From assembly GCF_028285745.1 (NCBI RefSeq), contig NZ_JANQOP010000350.1, positions 1 through 48,568 on the forward strand: a stretch of 48,568 nt of DNA, in the 5' to 3' direction. The stretch comes from Acaryochloris sp. IP29b_bin.137 (GTDB lineage: Bacteria; Cyanobacteriota; Cyanobacteriia; Thermosynechococcales; Thermosynechococcaceae). Position 1 is the first letter of the stretch; the number at the start of each line of letters is the position of its first letter. Both the position numbers and the translations under genes were made by a program. The notes beneath the pieces are model-generated. The model had not been told where the DNA came from. It did no database searches and worked only from the letters and a program-made list of their open reading frames with translations. Below are positions 1 to 11,839 of the stretch, piece after piece.

Positions 1-70
1 GACAATGGCCATAATAGCCTCCATCATAGCGGCCAAAGGCAGTGGGTGGGAGATCCCCCCAAATCCCCCA

Positions 71-1255
71 CTATCCTTTAACGCAGACCACTTGCTTCAG
101 GGTGGCGACCACCTCTACCAAGTCGGACTGATTCGCCATCACTTCTTCAATCGGCTTGTAGGCCCCTGGAATTTCATCCAGAATCCCCTTGTCCTTGCGA
201 CACTCCACCCCTTGGGTTTGTTCAATCAAATCATCCAGGGTAAAGTGCTTTTTCGCCTTGGTCCGAGACATGGTCCGCCCCGCCCCGTGGCTACAAGAGC
301 AATAGCTTTCCAGATTCCCCTTGCCTTTGACAATATAGGACTTCGCCCCCATGGAACCGGGAATAATGCCATAGTCCTCTTGGCGAGCCCGGACCGCTCC
401 CTTACGGGTAACGTAGACCTGCTCCCCATAGTGCATCTCTTGCTCTGCATAGTTGTGGTGACAGTTAACGGATAGCACCGGCTTGGTAGGTTTGCCCCCA
501 GCCAAACGCTTCTCCACAATCCGCTTAAAGCGGGCCATCATCACCTCACGGTTATAGCGGGCATAGTCTTGGGCCCACTGCAAATCCCACCAATAGGCGG
601 CAAATTCAGGAGTGCCCGCCACAAAATAGGCCAAATCTAAATCCGGCAATTTCATCTCCGCCAGCTTGGCTAGCTCCTTCGCCGTTTTGATATGGTTTTG
701 AGCCAGCATATTGCCAATATTGCGAGAGCCGGAATGCAGCATTAGCCACACCTGATCTTCAGAATCCACGCAGACTTCAATAAAATGGTTGCCCCCACCC
801 AAAGAGCCCATTTGCCGTAAGGCTTTTTTCTCTAGGTGCTGTACCCCAGAATGGAGATGTTTAAAATCTTGCCAGCGCTGCCAATTGTAGACCGACTTAT
901 CCGCTTCATCGTTTTGGTTGAAGCCCACCGGAATCGTGGCTTCAATATCCAAGCGGATTTGCTTGAGGACTTTACTATCCAACTGGTTGGCAGTGAAGGG
1001 CGTTTGAACAGCCCCCATGCCACAGCCAATATCAACGCCCACGGCTGCCGGAATCACCGCATCTTTGGTGGCAACCACAGATCCCACCAAAGCCCCTTTC
1101 CCTAGATGCACATCCGGCATTAAGGCCACATGCTTATAGACAAACGGTAGGGAAGCAACATTCTTTGCCATTTGGGTTTCTGCTGGCCCCAAATCATGAT
1201 TAGCCCAAGACAGGACTGACTTTGGTGCTGACAGCTTCAGTTGTTGGTAAGACAT
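71..1255 (-). CDS. rtcB: RNA-splicing ligase RtcB
   Basis: RtcB joins RNA 2',3'-cyclic phosphate or 3'-phosphate ends to 5'-OH ends, using GTP and Mn2+, in RNA repair or tRNA ligation. The 394-residue protein shows the family's metal and guanylylation motifs: GVDIGCGMG (D75, C78), GGGNHFIE (H157), HSGSRN (H174), HHNYAEQE (H267) and SHGAGRTMSR, whose H323 should be the residue that becomes GMP-linked. Length is close to the E. coli enzyme and the C-terminus (VVCVKG) is complete. The frame opens at 1282, but I start at the ATG at 1255 because GGGGGTG lies about 6 bases before it and MSYQQ is a plausible family start. No RtcA or archease gene lies beside it. Neighbours are unrelated. Confidence 0.95.
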   Translation of the reverse strand: MSYQQLKLSAPKSVLSWANHDLGPAETQMAKNVASLPFVYKHVALMPDVHLGKGALVGSVVATKDAVIPAAVGVDIGCGMGAVQTPFTANQLDSKVLKQIRLDIEATIPVGFNQNDEADKSVYNWQRWQDFKHLHSGVQHLEKKALRQMGSLGGGNHFIEVCVDSEDQVWLMLHSGSRNIGNMLAQNHIKTAKELAKLAEMKLPDLDLAYFVAGTPEFAAYWWDLQWAQDYARYNREVMMARFKRIVEKRLAGGKPTKPVLSVNCHHNYAEQEMHYGEQVYVTRKGAVRARQEDYGIIPGSMGAKSYIVKGKGNLESYCSCSHGAGRTMSRTKAKKHFTLDDLIEQTQGVECRKDKGILDEIPGAYKPIEEVMANQSDLVEVVATLKQVVCVKG

Positions 1256-1553
1256 GGTTTCACCCCCATCCACAAATAGCAAAGACTTACAGCAACATTC
1301 CCATATCTATATTCAGATGCATTGCAGGAACAACTGTAGTATATATACTACAAAATATTTTAGCATTCGGCAACCCTTCTTCCAGTTCCTCCCTCAGCCT
1401 AATCGCCAATTTCAACACACCATATCTGGATAATGTTGTATTAACTTCATTAGAAGGGAACGATCACCACAGGGGAATGGTTACAGCAATATTTTGGAAG
1501 TATGGCGGGCATGTACGGGCAGCAGTTAACTGCTAGGTTGAATTCTATAGGTT
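1256..1553. promoter_or_regulatory. Divergent intergenic region with a 16-bp perfect palindrome
   Basis: This is the shared upstream region of rtcB (leftward) and the sugar transferase (rightward). At 1336-1351 it holds a perfect palindrome, GTAGTATATATACTAC, 81 bases upstream of the rtcB start. It could be a dimeric-repressor operator or an AT-rich promoter element. I see no coding potential here. Family of any regulator is unknown. Confidence 0.35.
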
Positions 1554-3023
1554 ATGGCGTTGTCCCATTCAAGTGTTGTGGTTAAATTACCTCACCCATT
1601 AGAACCCTCCACTGGCGATATTCGAGCCCCTCAAAAACTAAGATTTGCCAAAGGCTTGATGGGACGTTGGCCCAGAATTGGTGCTTTGTTGGTAAGTGAT
1701 TTCTTGGCCTTGGGCATTGCTTGGAAAATTGCTGCTCGGTTTAATCAGTTTTATGCGCCTATCCCACCTCAATTGATTTGGTGGTCTTGGTTAGGGCTAC
1801 CTAGCTTATTTTGGGTGTTTTCAAGCCTGATGGTTATCGTTTTGGCCTGTGGTGGACTGTACAACACTTCAGGGGCCTGGAAACACTACGTTCGCGCCGG
1901 CCAATTGGTCAGCTTGACGTACCTGTGGTCCTTAGTGATCAGCTATTTTTATGATCCCAAGCTCGATGCACCGCGATCGCTATTTTTTACAGCTTGGTTT
2001 GGCAGTGTGGTAATGGTGATCGGGTTACGACTGATTACAACCCTTGCCTTAGAACAAATTGGTCTCTTCCACCGCAGCAAAATTCCGGTCTTTATTATTG
2101 CGCCTGCGGATCGCTTACCCGTGCTCGCTAAAGTGATTCAGCAGCAGTCACAGTATCGGATTGTTGGTGCCGCCCTTTCCTCCACAGCCAATGCCAATAG
2201 CATGATGCAGTTGATTTGCAAGACGCCAGCGGTCGAAGTGTTGGCAGAAGGTCTACCCCAAACGGATTTGGCCTCAATGCTGTATTGGCAATTGAGACGA
2301 GAAGGAATTACCCTCCGCCTCTTACCATCCAGTATAGAAATGCTCCATCGCCGGGGCATTCCTGAAATGTTTGCCCATATTCCCACCTTGCGGACCGAAG
2401 CCCCTCTATTGGGTGGACTCGATTATCAGGTCAAGCGCTTGATCGATATTTTTGCTGCCCTTGGATTGCTGATTTTGTTGATGCCCGTATTTGTGGGGAT
2501 TGCTGCTGCCATTAAGCTCACGGCCCCCGGACCCGTTTTCTTCTGTCAAGAGCGAGTTGGGCTGGGCGGACAGATCTTCCAAATGTGGAAGTTTAGAACC
2601 ATGGTGGTTAATGCAGAGGTACTCCAAGCCCAGTTGGAATCCCAGAATCAAAATAAAGATGGCATTCTCTTTAAGGTCAAAGATGACCCCCGTCTGACAA
2701 AGCTAGGGAAGTTCTTGCGTCGTACTAGCTTAGATGAACTCCCTCAACTGATTAATGTTCTATTGGGACAAATGAGCCTGGTAGGACCGCGCCCGCTGCC
2801 CATTCGGGATGTAGAGCGGTTCGACTCCTGGCACCATATTCGCCATCACGTTGTTCCCGGCATGACGGGATTATGGCAAATTTCAGGCCGCTCTCAAGTA
2901 GGCAACTTTAATGAAGCTGCTCGCCTAGATCTGTATTACATCGATAACTGGTCGCTGAACCTTGATCTCGAGATATTGGTGGAAACTGCAAGAATTGTGC
3001 TATTTGGCTATGGTGCGTATTGA
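1554..3023 (+). CDS. Polyprenyl-phosphate sugar-1-phosphate transferase (WbaP/exopolysaccharide initiation type)
   Basis: Proteins of this family move a sugar-1-phosphate from a UDP-sugar to undecaprenyl phosphate and so start exopolysaccharide or O-antigen repeat units at the inner membrane. The 489-residue protein has four hydrophobic segments in about residues 45-165, a linker with a Rossmann-like region (about 180-270), a further membrane helix after KRLIDI (about 295-320) and the full catalytic domain: PGPVFFCQERVG, KFRTM, DPRLTKLGKFLRRTSLDELPQ, SLVGPRPLP, GMTGLWQISGRS. It ends in the usual LDLEILVETARIVL. The ATG start has no clear ribosome site. No other glycosyltransferase genes lie near, so it seems a solitary initiating transferase. 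Sugar specificity cannot be read from sequence. Confidence 0.9.
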   Translation: MALSHSSVVVKLPHPLEPSTGDIRAPQKLRFAKGLMGRWPRIGALLVSDFLALGIAWKIAARFNQFYAPIPPQLIWWSWLGLPSLFWVFSSLMVIVLACGGLYNTSGAWKHYVRAGQLVSLTYLWSLVISYFYDPKLDAPRSLFFTAWFGSVVMVIGLRLITTLALEQIGLFHRSKIPVFIIAPADRLPVLAKVIQQQSQYRIVGAALSSTANANSMMQLICKTPAVEVLAEGLPQTDLASMLYWQLRREGITLRLLPSSIEMLHRRGIPEMFAHIPTLRTEAPLLGGLDYQVKRLIDIFAALGLLILLMPVFVGIAAAIKLTAPGPVFFCQERVGLGGQIFQMWKFRTMVVNAEVLQAQLESQNQNKDGILFKVKDDPRLTKLGKFLRRTSLDELPQLINVLLGQMSLVGPRPLPIRDVERFDSWHHIRHHVVPGMTGLWQISGRSQVGNFNEAARLDLYYIDNWSLNLDLEILVETARIVLFGYGAY

Positions 3024-3615
3024 AGCGCAGCGGAATAGACCCACCATAAAAATAAAGTCCCTTCGGTATTAACGACCATCGTGCCTTAATCCAAAGGTTT
3101 AGACTCGTTAATTTGCGTCTTGCTCTTTCGAGACAAGTTGCCGTTTCGAGGACTTAACTGAGCTATACGGGGGGATCGATAGCCCATCTATATAAGAGTA
3201 TAAACTGATTTATTCTCCATGACTACAAAAAGCCATTAAATTTCTATTTAAATTGTTCAATGGAAATACTTTAATTACGTCAATCCCTTGTAGAGCATGG
3301 ACTCAAGAAGATTAATATTTCCTTACAAAGTTTTTTCTGTAATTTCTGAATATCAGAATATATTGCCAGACTTAAAAAGTCCTGGGCCTTCTGTTTGCTT
3401 ATTTCTAACGAGTTTACTTCCATGGACAGTCTAAGAGTAGCGAATCACTGCTCAGTCGTCCTTATGATTTAAGTATCATTGACTCAGATCAAGTGCAATG
3501 CTGTGATACATCTGATCGGTTGTTTCGCTAAAGCAGTGTCAGGACTGTTTAAGACCATTGGCCTGGTAATGGCCTGCAAATAGTAGGGCGAGTTAGGTAG
3601 AATTTGCCGTCAAAA
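3024..3615. other. 592-bp gene-free region between convergent genes
   Basis: I see no open frame, tRNA or strong terminator between the sugar transferase and the FHA gene, although the two genes converge. Near its right end, 3538-3553 (GTCAGGACTGTTTAAG) resembles the terminal repeat of the MITE-like element at 37441-37578. No inverted partner is visible nearby, so it may be a decayed or solo end. Confidence 0.4.
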
Positions 3616-4521
3616 TTAGCTTGCCAGCGGGTTTCTCTTGCTATCCAGGATCGTAAAGTCATCGAGGTCGTCATCCACTGGATGAGCATTGACGGGTGGA
3701 ATACTGGGACGATCGAGAATGCTATCCAGTGAGGCTAGGGAGGCTGCCAGATCCTGATGATCTACAGGGTAGTCACAAATCTTCTCAAACAGTGACTGTA
3801 GGTGTTCTACAAATAAGTCGAGTTTCTCAGAAAGCTGATCGCAAGGTAAAGCGGGTAAAATCCGGCCTAGACCACTAGGGAGAGTAGCAGGCGTTTCCAC
3901 AATAGCAGCTTCGGCGTTCGAACTCAGGGTTAGAAATAGAGGAAGTTGGGGGTACGTATTGTTACACCATGTACAGAAAGCCAAAGCATCTCCCCGATAG
4001 GCATCGATATTCACTAAGAGTAAATCAGGAAGAACATTAGCTGTTGCATCCAAGTTGATTCGCTTTTGTAAATCTGAAGAAGGGGGAATCCAACGCACAT
4101 CAAACCCTTGTGAGCAGAGAATCTCCTGCCAGATAATGCCTTGAGTTGCAGATTCTTGCATCATAAGGACTTGTTTGGGTCGAAAAGGGACGGTTGATCC
4201 AGAATGTGTGACATAGGGGAAATGGAACCGGATATCTGTGGCTCCAATGGTAATCACATCTCCATGCTTCAGAAGTAACGGCTCAGTAACTCGTACGTGG
4301 TTGACCTGAGAGCCATTACTACTATTGAGATCAACAAAGTAGCAATGACGATTATCGACGACCTCCAGCTTGGCATGGTGTCGCGACACTGACCCCTCGG
4401 ACAAGACAATAGCGTTGATCGAGCTTCGCCCAAGTGTCCAGGTTTTTTGAGTGGTGAGATCAATAGGTTGTGCGGTTTCAGCAGCAGCAATGATCAGTTT
4501 GGGCGTCGGTGAAGCGGTCAT
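3616..4521 (-). CDS. FHA domain protein with degenerate receiver-like domain
   Basis: The protein has 301 residues. The N-terminal FHA domain (about 8-100) should bind phosphothreonine peptides: GRSS at 31-34, SVSRHH at 44-49, NSSNG at 66-70 and HGDVITIG at 86-93 are all present. Residues about 116-235 look like a receiver fold (VLMMQES at the first strand, PDLLLVNID at 165-173), but the usual phosphoacceptor aspartate aligns with N171 and the acidic pocket is missing, so it is probably a non-phosphorylated pseudo-receiver. The tail is acidic (DDDLDDF). The frame opens two codons earlier at a TTG; I prefer the ATG at 4521. No kinase or phosphatase gene adjoins, so the phosphoprotein partner is unknown. 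Confidence 0.85.
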   Translation of the reverse strand: MTASPTPKLIIAAAETAQPIDLTTQKTWTLGRSSINAIVLSEGSVSRHHAKLEVVDNRHCYFVDLNSSNGSQVNHVRVTEPLLLKHGDVITIGATDIRFHFPYVTHSGSTVPFRPKQVLMMQESATQGIIWQEILCSQGFDVRWIPPSSDLQKRINLDATANVLPDLLLVNIDAYRGDALAFCTWCNNTYPQLPLFLTLSSNAEAAIVETPATLPSGLGRILPALPCDQLSEKLDLFVEHLQSLFEKICDYPVDHQDLAASLASLDSILDRPSIPPVNAHPVDDDLDDFTILDSKRNPLAS

Positions 4522-4690
4522 AATCAAGATCTAGTGGCAAAGGCATGGGGTCCATAGTCTTAGTATGGGAAATCCCACCGCCTGAACAAACATCTAATAC
4601 AAAAAACACTGAGGTTGTTTGGCAGATAATTTTTCGGGTCTCCCTGTCTGGGTGAAATCGGCCCAGTGCTGTGGATGTGAACCTTTGCTG

Positions 4691-6280
4691 TTAGCCTTTT
4701 AAGGTGACTTGGAGAGCCCCTGGTTCGGCAGGATTGCCGTATAGCTCAACTCCCCGATTATTGGCAGCCAGATGTCGCACGATTTTGTAGATCGTTTCGA
4801 CCTGCTCGGGTGCTCCTGCCTTCGCTGCCAAACTTTCGATCGGTAGGGGCGTTAGGGTATTTTTAAGGACTTGAACAACCTGATGTTGCAAGGCTAAGGT
4901 GGCAGCAGCCGCTTTTTTCCCTGCCTCAACCCCCGGCTGGTGATAGGCATTGATATTGATCAAAAAGGCATAGAGGCCGACCGACCGCTCATATAAAGCA
5001 ATCAGAGCACCAATATGCTTAGAGGTCACTTCTGGCAGGGTAACGGTAATGGAGTCGCGGCGTTTCTCATACAGGGCCGACCGAGTGCCTAGAAGGAAAC
5101 CTGAGAGATAGTCTCCTGAGGTGACACCAGATTCTACTTCCACCCGAGGGCCTTCTCGATCCTTTAGAACTTCGATAAAGGTAAGGAAGAAGTTAGGAAT
5201 GCCTTCCCGCAGTTCTTGGACATAGGCATGTTGGTCCGTTGACCCCTTGTTGCCGTACACCGCGATCCCCTGATGCACAATAGTGCCGTCCAGGTCCTTT
5301 TCCTTACCCAAGGATTCCATCACCAACTGTTGGAGATAGCGGCTAAACAGCATCAGGCTATCTTTGTAGGGCAAAATCACCATGTCTTTTTTACCCTGGC
5401 CTTCTCCGGCAAAGTACCAAGACAGAGCGAGTAGTGCCGCCGGATTTTTTTTCAGATCGTGGACGCGGGTGGCTTCATCCATTGCCTTAGCACCCGCCAG
5501 CATTTCTCGGATGGCGATTCCTTGGAGCGAGGCGGGGACCAATCCTACTGCTGACAGTTCCGACGTTCGTCCGCCGACCCAGTCTTGCATGGGGAAGGTG
5601 GCTAACCAGCTTTCGCTTTCTGCCATTTGGGCGAGTTTGCTGCCGTCTCCTGTGACTGCGATCGCATGTTGAGAAAAATCCAATCCCAAGGTTTTGTAGC
5701 GGTTCTTGACCTCTAACATGCCATTCCGCGTTTCGGGGGTTCCCCCAGACTTGGAAATGGTAATCACCAGGGTGGTAGCCAGTCGATCTTGAAATAAATC
5801 TAAGATTCGATCAATCCCGGCAGGATCAGTATTGTCAATAAAGTGGGTTTCTAGGGCCGGATGGAGGGCAGCCAACGCCTGGGAGACAAACTGAGGCCCA
5901 AGGGCAGACCCGCCAATGCCAATGGAGATCACGTCTGTAAAACGGGGGGCAGTTGGCGGTTTGACCCGACCTGCATGCACATCGGCAGCGAAGGCTTCTA
6001 TTTTTTCGATGGTAGAGGTAATCTCTTTTTGGAGATCGGGCGTGGGCGCAAGGTCTGGATCGCGCAGCCAGTAGTGACCGACCATCCGATTTTCGTCCGG
6101 GTTTGCGATCGCCCCCCTTTCCAGGGCATCCATTTCCACAAATGCCTTATCAAATTTAGGTTGTAATTTCTCCACAAAAGCGTCATCAAAACTCATGCGA
6201 CTGATGTCGACATAGATACCTAGATGCTCGTGGTAGTAAAGCCAGTCTTGATAGCGTTGCCAAAGGGCGGCTGCATCCAT
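4691..6280 (-). CDS. pgi: Glucose-6-phosphate isomerase
   Basis: Interconverts glucose-6-phosphate and fructose-6-phosphate, linking glycolysis, gluconeogenesis, the oxidative pentose phosphate path and glycogen synthesis. The 529-residue protein has the SIS-domain phosphate loop and catalytic motifs: [48 protein letters not shown] followed by [13 protein letters not shown] (with the catalytic Glu and His regions), and [12 protein letters not shown] near the end. Length fits the cyanobacterial type, which is shorter than the E. coli enzyme. It follows the FHA gene's start by 169 bases on the same strand and diverges from livM; no operon partner is evident. Confidence 0.96.
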   Translation of the reverse strand: MDAAALWQRYQDWLYYHEHLGIYVDISRMSFDDAFVEKLQPKFDKAFVEMDALERGAIANPDENRMVGHYWLRDPDLAPTPDLQKEITSTIEKIEAFAADVHAGRVKPPTAPRFTDVISIGIGGSALGPQFVSQALAALHPALETHFIDNTDPAGIDRILDLFQDRLATTLVITISKSGGTPETRNGMLEVKNRYKTLGLDFSQHAIAVTGDGSKLAQMAESESWLATFPMQDWVGGRTSELSAVGLVPASLQGIAIREMLAGAKAMDEATRVHDLKKNPAALLALSWYFAGEGQGKKDMVILPYKDSLMLFSRYLQQLVMESLGKEKDLDGTIVHQGIAVYGNKGSTDQHAYVQELREGIPNFFLTFIEVLKDREGPRVEVESGVTSGDYLSGFLLGTRSALYEKRRDSITVTLPEVTSKHIGALIALYERSVGLYAFLININAYHQPGVEAGKKAAAATLALQHQVVQVLKNTLTPLPIESLAAKAGAPEQVETIYKIVRHLAANNRGVELYGNPAEPGALQVTLKG

Positions 6281-6461
6281 ATATCGTTCCTGAGTGAGAT
6301 GGTTCGTTGATGATTAAACCATAGCGTGCAGCCCGGAAAGGTGACCAAATATTCGGATGGGCTTTAGCATTTCTGGACAGAGGAACTATCCCCCGGCCTG
6401 ATAAAATCCTGAAGACGTTGATTGAGGCGGCGCATCTGCGCTTGGATTCCCTAGCACGCCT

Positions 6462-7940
6462 ATGGAAGTTGGCTATTTCGTTTCTCTGGCACTTTTCACC
6501 ACTATTTATGCCCTGTTCAGTCTAGGTCTGAACTTGCAGTGGGGCTATACCGGGCTGATTAACTTTGGTCATATTGCCTTTATGACGATTGGGGCCTACA
6601 CCACCATTGCCTTAACCCTGCCCAATTTTGTCAAGGAAATGCCTCAGCGACTGATGGAGCAATATCCAGTGATTGAAAGCCAAGCATGGCTCGCTTCCAT
6701 CTTGAAGGGTTTGGGAGATATTCTGCCAGAGCAGGTTCCTATAGTTATTGCTGTAATGATTGGCGCGGGATTGGCGGCATTGCTGGGATTAGCGATTGGC
6801 ACCAGTACCCTACGTCTGAGAGAAGATTATCTATCCATTGTCACCATTGGTGTATCCGAAGTTGTACGACTGGTGGCGGTTAATGAAGAATGGCTGACAC
6901 GAGGACCTCGTGGCGTTTTCAACTATCCCCTACCCTTAGCCAAACTACAGCCCAATCTCTTTATTAAAGGTGTGATGATTGCCTCCCTGGTCCTGGTATT
7001 AGGGTTGGCCCTCTGGCGACTCTGGCAATGGCTACTCCAACAGCCCCAACGAGAAGGACACGCACCTTTATCCCCAGCCCTGTTTGTGGGGTATGTGATC
7101 TGTTTAATTGGAGTGGCAATCTGCTGGTGGCTTTCCTTTTCCCTCAGTCTCACCATTGAGATGCCATCCTATTTACAAGAACTTGTTTTGCTGATGATGC
7201 GGCTCGCTATGGCAGCTCCCCTGGCCATTGTGGGTGTCGTTCTAGTCTATGCATCCTGCCGACAAACCGTTCAGCAGCTCCGCGCCCAGCCTTTCAATAC
7301 CCACCTCAGTTTGTTAACCGTGACGATGGGCATGGGATTGGTGGTGATGTTTTTTGGCGCTCTGATCATGGGTTTGGGATTTGAAATCAAACTTTTAGGT
7401 ATCCATATCATTGGGAGTAGCGAATATACCTACAAAGCTGGACTGCTTTGGCTGTTAATTCTGACCGTTGCTGTGATTTTCTGGCAGTTAGAACGATGGG
7501 TGAATTCGCCCTGGGGTCGGGTGTTGACCTCAATTCGCGAAGACGAAGAAGTCGCAAAGGCCCTGGGCAAAGATGTGTTTCGCTACAAGCTGCAATCCTT
7601 TATGTTAGGGGGTGCGATCGCAGGGATTGCCGGATCTTTTTATGCTTGGCAGCTCACCTTTATTAATCCCGATGGCTTTATCCCCCTGCTCACGTTTCAA
7701 GCCTGGATTATTATTGTGGCTGGAGGCGCAGGCAACAACGTCGGTACCCTCTTAGGGGCTGGAATTTTTTGGGCCTACAATGAGGTGACTCGCTTTATCC
7801 TGCCCAATATTTTGCCTCTTGACGATGCCCGACTGGGGGCCTTTCGGGTGATGGTGATTGGCCTGATGCTGATTATTTTGATGATGTGGCGGCCTCAGGG
7901 GCTGCTGGGCAAGAAGGAGGAACTCACCCTTGGACGATAA
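6462..7940 (+). CDS. livM: Branched-chain/neutral amino acid ABC transporter permease (LivM type)
   Basis: Inner-membrane permease of a high-affinity amino acid importer. The 492-residue protein opens with the LivM-type first helices (LGLNLQWGYTGLINFGHIAFMTIGAY, about 20-46), has a conserved EDEEVAKALGKDVFRYKL cytoplasmic loop (about 361-378), which contacts the ATPase in this family, and ends in WRPQGLLGKKEE. It is longer than many LivM proteins: an extra stretch at about residues 180-300 adds roughly three hydrophobic segments. Its last 11 bases overlap livG, so the two are translationally coupled. No livH, livF or binding-protein gene follows, as is common in cyanobacteria, where the parts of the N-I (Nat) neutral amino acid system are scattered. 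NatC-like assignment is inference. Confidence 0.88.
   Translation: MEVGYFVSLALFTTIYALFSLGLNLQWGYTGLINFGHIAFMTIGAYTTIALTLPNFVKEMPQRLMEQYPVIESQAWLASILKGLGDILPEQVPIVIAVMIGAGLAALLGLAIGTSTLRLREDYLSIVTIGVSEVVRLVAVNEEWLTRGPRGVFNYPLPLAKLQPNLFIKGVMIASLVLVLGLALWRLWQWLLQQPQREGHAPLSPALFVGYVICLIGVAICWWLSFSLSLTIEMPSYLQELVLLMMRLAMAAPLAIVGVVLVYASCRQTVQQLRAQPFNTHLSLLTVTMGMGLVVMFFGALIMGLGFEIKLLGIHIIGSSEYTYKAGLLWLLILTVAVIFWQLERWVNSPWGRVLTSIREDEEVAKALGKDVFRYKLQSFMLGGAIAGIAGSFYAWQLTFINPDGFIPLLTFQAWIIIVAGGAGNNVGTLLGAGIFWAYNEVTRFILPNILPLDDARLGAFRVMVIGLMLIILMMWRPQGLLGKKEELTLGR
7914..7920 (+). promoter_or_regulatory. Ribosome binding site fixing the livG TTG start
   Basis: AAGGAGG lies inside the 3' end of livM, 9 bases before a TTG codon at 7930. 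This near-perfect anti-16S match is what makes the TTG the credible start of livG and explains coupling through the 11-base overlap. Confidence 0.75.
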
Positions 7941-8727
7941 GCGCCAGCAAGATCCTCAGGTCCAACCCGAAAACCTATTGTTGACGGCCCAAGGACTCTC
8001 CAAAGCCTTTGGCGGCATTCAAGCGGTTAATAATGCCGAGATTCATGTCCCGGAAGGCCAGATTGTCGGGTTAATCGGTCCCAATGGAGCCGGGAAAACG
8101 ACCTTGTTTAATTTGCTATGCAACTTTATTGCCCCTGATCACGGTCGAATTATTTTCAACGGCAGACCGATTGAGCGTTTGCAACCCCATAAAATTGCTC
8201 TTCAGGGCATGATTCGCACCTTTCAGGTAGCTCGCGTTCTATCCAGACTGTCGGTTTTAGAGAATATGCTACTGGCTGCCCCAAACCAAACGGGGGAAAA
8301 ACTGCACAATACCTTTTTCCAAGCCCATATCATTCGCCGACAGGAGAAAGAGCTGAAAGAAAAAGCCCATGTCATATTAGAATCTGTGGGCTTAGCTGCT
8401 AAAGCCAAAGATTATGCAGGTGCTCTTTCGGGTGGTCAGCGAAAGCTACTGGAAATGGCCCGCGGACTGATGGCCGATCCAAAGCTGATGCTGCTGGATG
8501 AACCCGCTGCGGGAGTTAATCCCACTCTGATTCAGCAGATTTGTGGGCATGTTGAGCGGTGGAACGACAACGGCATTACCTTTTTAATCATTGAGCACAA
8601 TATGGATGTAATTATGTCCTTGTGCGATCGCGTTTGGGTATTGGCCGAGGGGCAAAATCTGGCAGTTGGCACCCCCGCTGAGATCCAGTCCAACAAGGAA
8701 GTGCTAGAAGCCTATCTAGGGCAGTAG
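7930..8727 (+). CDS. livG: Branched-chain/neutral amino acid ABC transporter ATPase (LivG type)
   Basis: Cytoplasmic ATP-hydrolysing subunit that powers the LivM-type importer. The 265-residue protein has Walker A GPNGAGKTT, Q-loop region MIRTFQVARV (typical of LivG), signature LSGGQRKLLEMARGL, Walker B LMLLDEP followed by AAGVNP (typical of LivG/LivF), and switch histidine in IEHNM. The start is TTG at 7930, supported by AAGGAGG. It is coupled to livM by overlap. A partner ATPase (LivF) must lie elsewhere in the genome if the transporter uses a heterodimer. Confidence 0.93.
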   Translation: MDDKRQQDPQVQPENLLLTAQGLSKAFGGIQAVNNAEIHVPEGQIVGLIGPNGAGKTTLFNLLCNFIAPDHGRIIFNGRPIERLQPHKIALQGMIRTFQVARVLSRLSVLENMLLAAPNQTGEKLHNTFFQAHIIRRQEKELKEKAHVILESVGLAAKAKDYAGALSGGQRKLLEMARGLMADPKLMLLDEPAAGVNPTLIQQICGHVERWNDNGITFLIIEHNMDVIMSLCDRVWVLAEGQNLAVGTPAEIQSNKEVLEAYLGQ

Positions 8728-8778
8728 TCAAGCGCTCCATTTATTTGGCTCTTGATTGATGCTTACCGAAAGGGAGGC

Positions 8779-10854
<2,076 letters not shown>

Positions 10855-10919
10855 TCAGTTAGAGATATCCAGAAGCTAGGGTATATCCCACTCTGGTTTA
10901 GAGGTATAAAAATGAACAA

Positions 10920-11804
10920 TCACTGAAGGAATGGATTGATCGAAATCGGTGTTTTTTGCAGCTTCGCCCTAGCAGGAGGGACAAAGCGGAAGGCATCGGC
11001 AGGGACCGAGGAAGGATTGGTGTACTGAATCACCTTCTCTTGAACGTTAAAGTTTAAGGTTTTGCGATTTTGGCTAGCAATTTGCAAGTACTTAATTTCA
11101 GATGTCAAAGCATCAATAAAGGCCTGCAGTTGATATCCCTTCGTTTGATCCAAATAGGAGTAGGTGGTATATTTAGCCCCCTCTAAATATTGGGTATCAG
11201 ACTTGAGTTCAGCCTGATCCGGCGCAAGCTTAGTTTCCAAAATCTCCACCAATTTGTCTTCTGGTACAGTCACCAACAGAGAAATATTGTCCTTTCCGGC
11301 ACTATTGCGGATTGTTGAAAACAGTCTGGATAGCATCCCAGACAGGAAATTGTCATTGGCATCTTGGAATTGCTGGTAGTTGCTAACCGAGTAGATATTG
11401 TTGACGAGGTCGTGAGTCCACACTTGAAGACCATCCGAAACCAGCAGATACCCTCTCCCCACGTTACCGGCATCATTGATAAAAGTAATTTGGGTTCTAA
11501 ACCGATTGGGTTCTTCTGCAATCGTTTGGATTTGAGCCACTGAGATCAGACTGGCCCCCGGTGTATTCGCTTTTAAGGTCAACTCAGACTTCAGTAAGTA
11601 GCGATCATTCGCTAAGAACTGCCGCATCGCTCGAATAAGTAGACCATAGTCAACCTTTTTCTCGGTGGGATGGACAAACGGTCTGGCAACAATCGGACCA
11701 ACAGGCCGGGAAGGTTGGGACCATACGGGTTGTGAGAGTAGACCCAGCGCACAGATCGAACCTAGGCTAAGGATCCAATGGCCAGCACCTCTCGTCATAT
11801 CCAT
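10920..11804 (-). CDS. Secreted LolA-like (DUF2092-type) protein
   Basis: This 294-residue protein begins with a Sec-type signal (MTRGAGHWILSLGSICALGLLSQPVWSQ, cleavage probably near residue 29), so it is exported. The mature part, with repeated short strands (LTLKANTPGASLISVAQIQTI, RFRTQITF, GYLLVSDGLQVWTHD, YTTYSYLDQTKGYQLQAFID), resembles the half-barrel fold of LolA/LolB and DUF2092 proteins that bind lipids or lipoproteins. The function is not established by sequence. It lies 35 bases after the Rad52-like gene and 98 before ligA on the same strand, so co-transcription is likely with unrelated roles. An internal ATG two codons in is an alternative start. Confidence 0.6.
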   Translation of the reverse strand: MDMTRGAGHWILSLGSICALGLLSQPVWSQPSRPVGPIVARPFVHPTEKKVDYGLLIRAMRQFLANDRYLLKSELTLKANTPGASLISVAQIQTIAEEPNRFRTQITFINDAGNVGRGYLLVSDGLQVWTHDLVNNIYSVSNYQQFQDANDNFLSGMLSRLFSTIRNSAGKDNISLLVTVPEDKLVEILETKLAPDQAELKSDTQYLEGAKYTTYSYLDQTKGYQLQAFIDALTSEIKYLQIASQNRKTLNFNVQEKVIQYTNPSSVPADAFRFVPPARAKLQKTPISINPFLQ

Positions 11805-11839
11805 TAACCACCCTTGTCACCTGTTGTTTCTCCACCGTT

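Noticed and set aside
5-475. 156-codon plus-strand frame across rtcB
   Set aside because: Antisense shadow of a gene with intact catalytic motifs, and no family resemblance. Positions 1-70 outside rtcB show no gene.
3160-3210. Short inverted GCTAT/ATAGC in the 592-bp intergenic region as a structured RNA
   Set aside because: Only five pairs around an unstructured G run; nothing supports a riboswitch or ncRNA.
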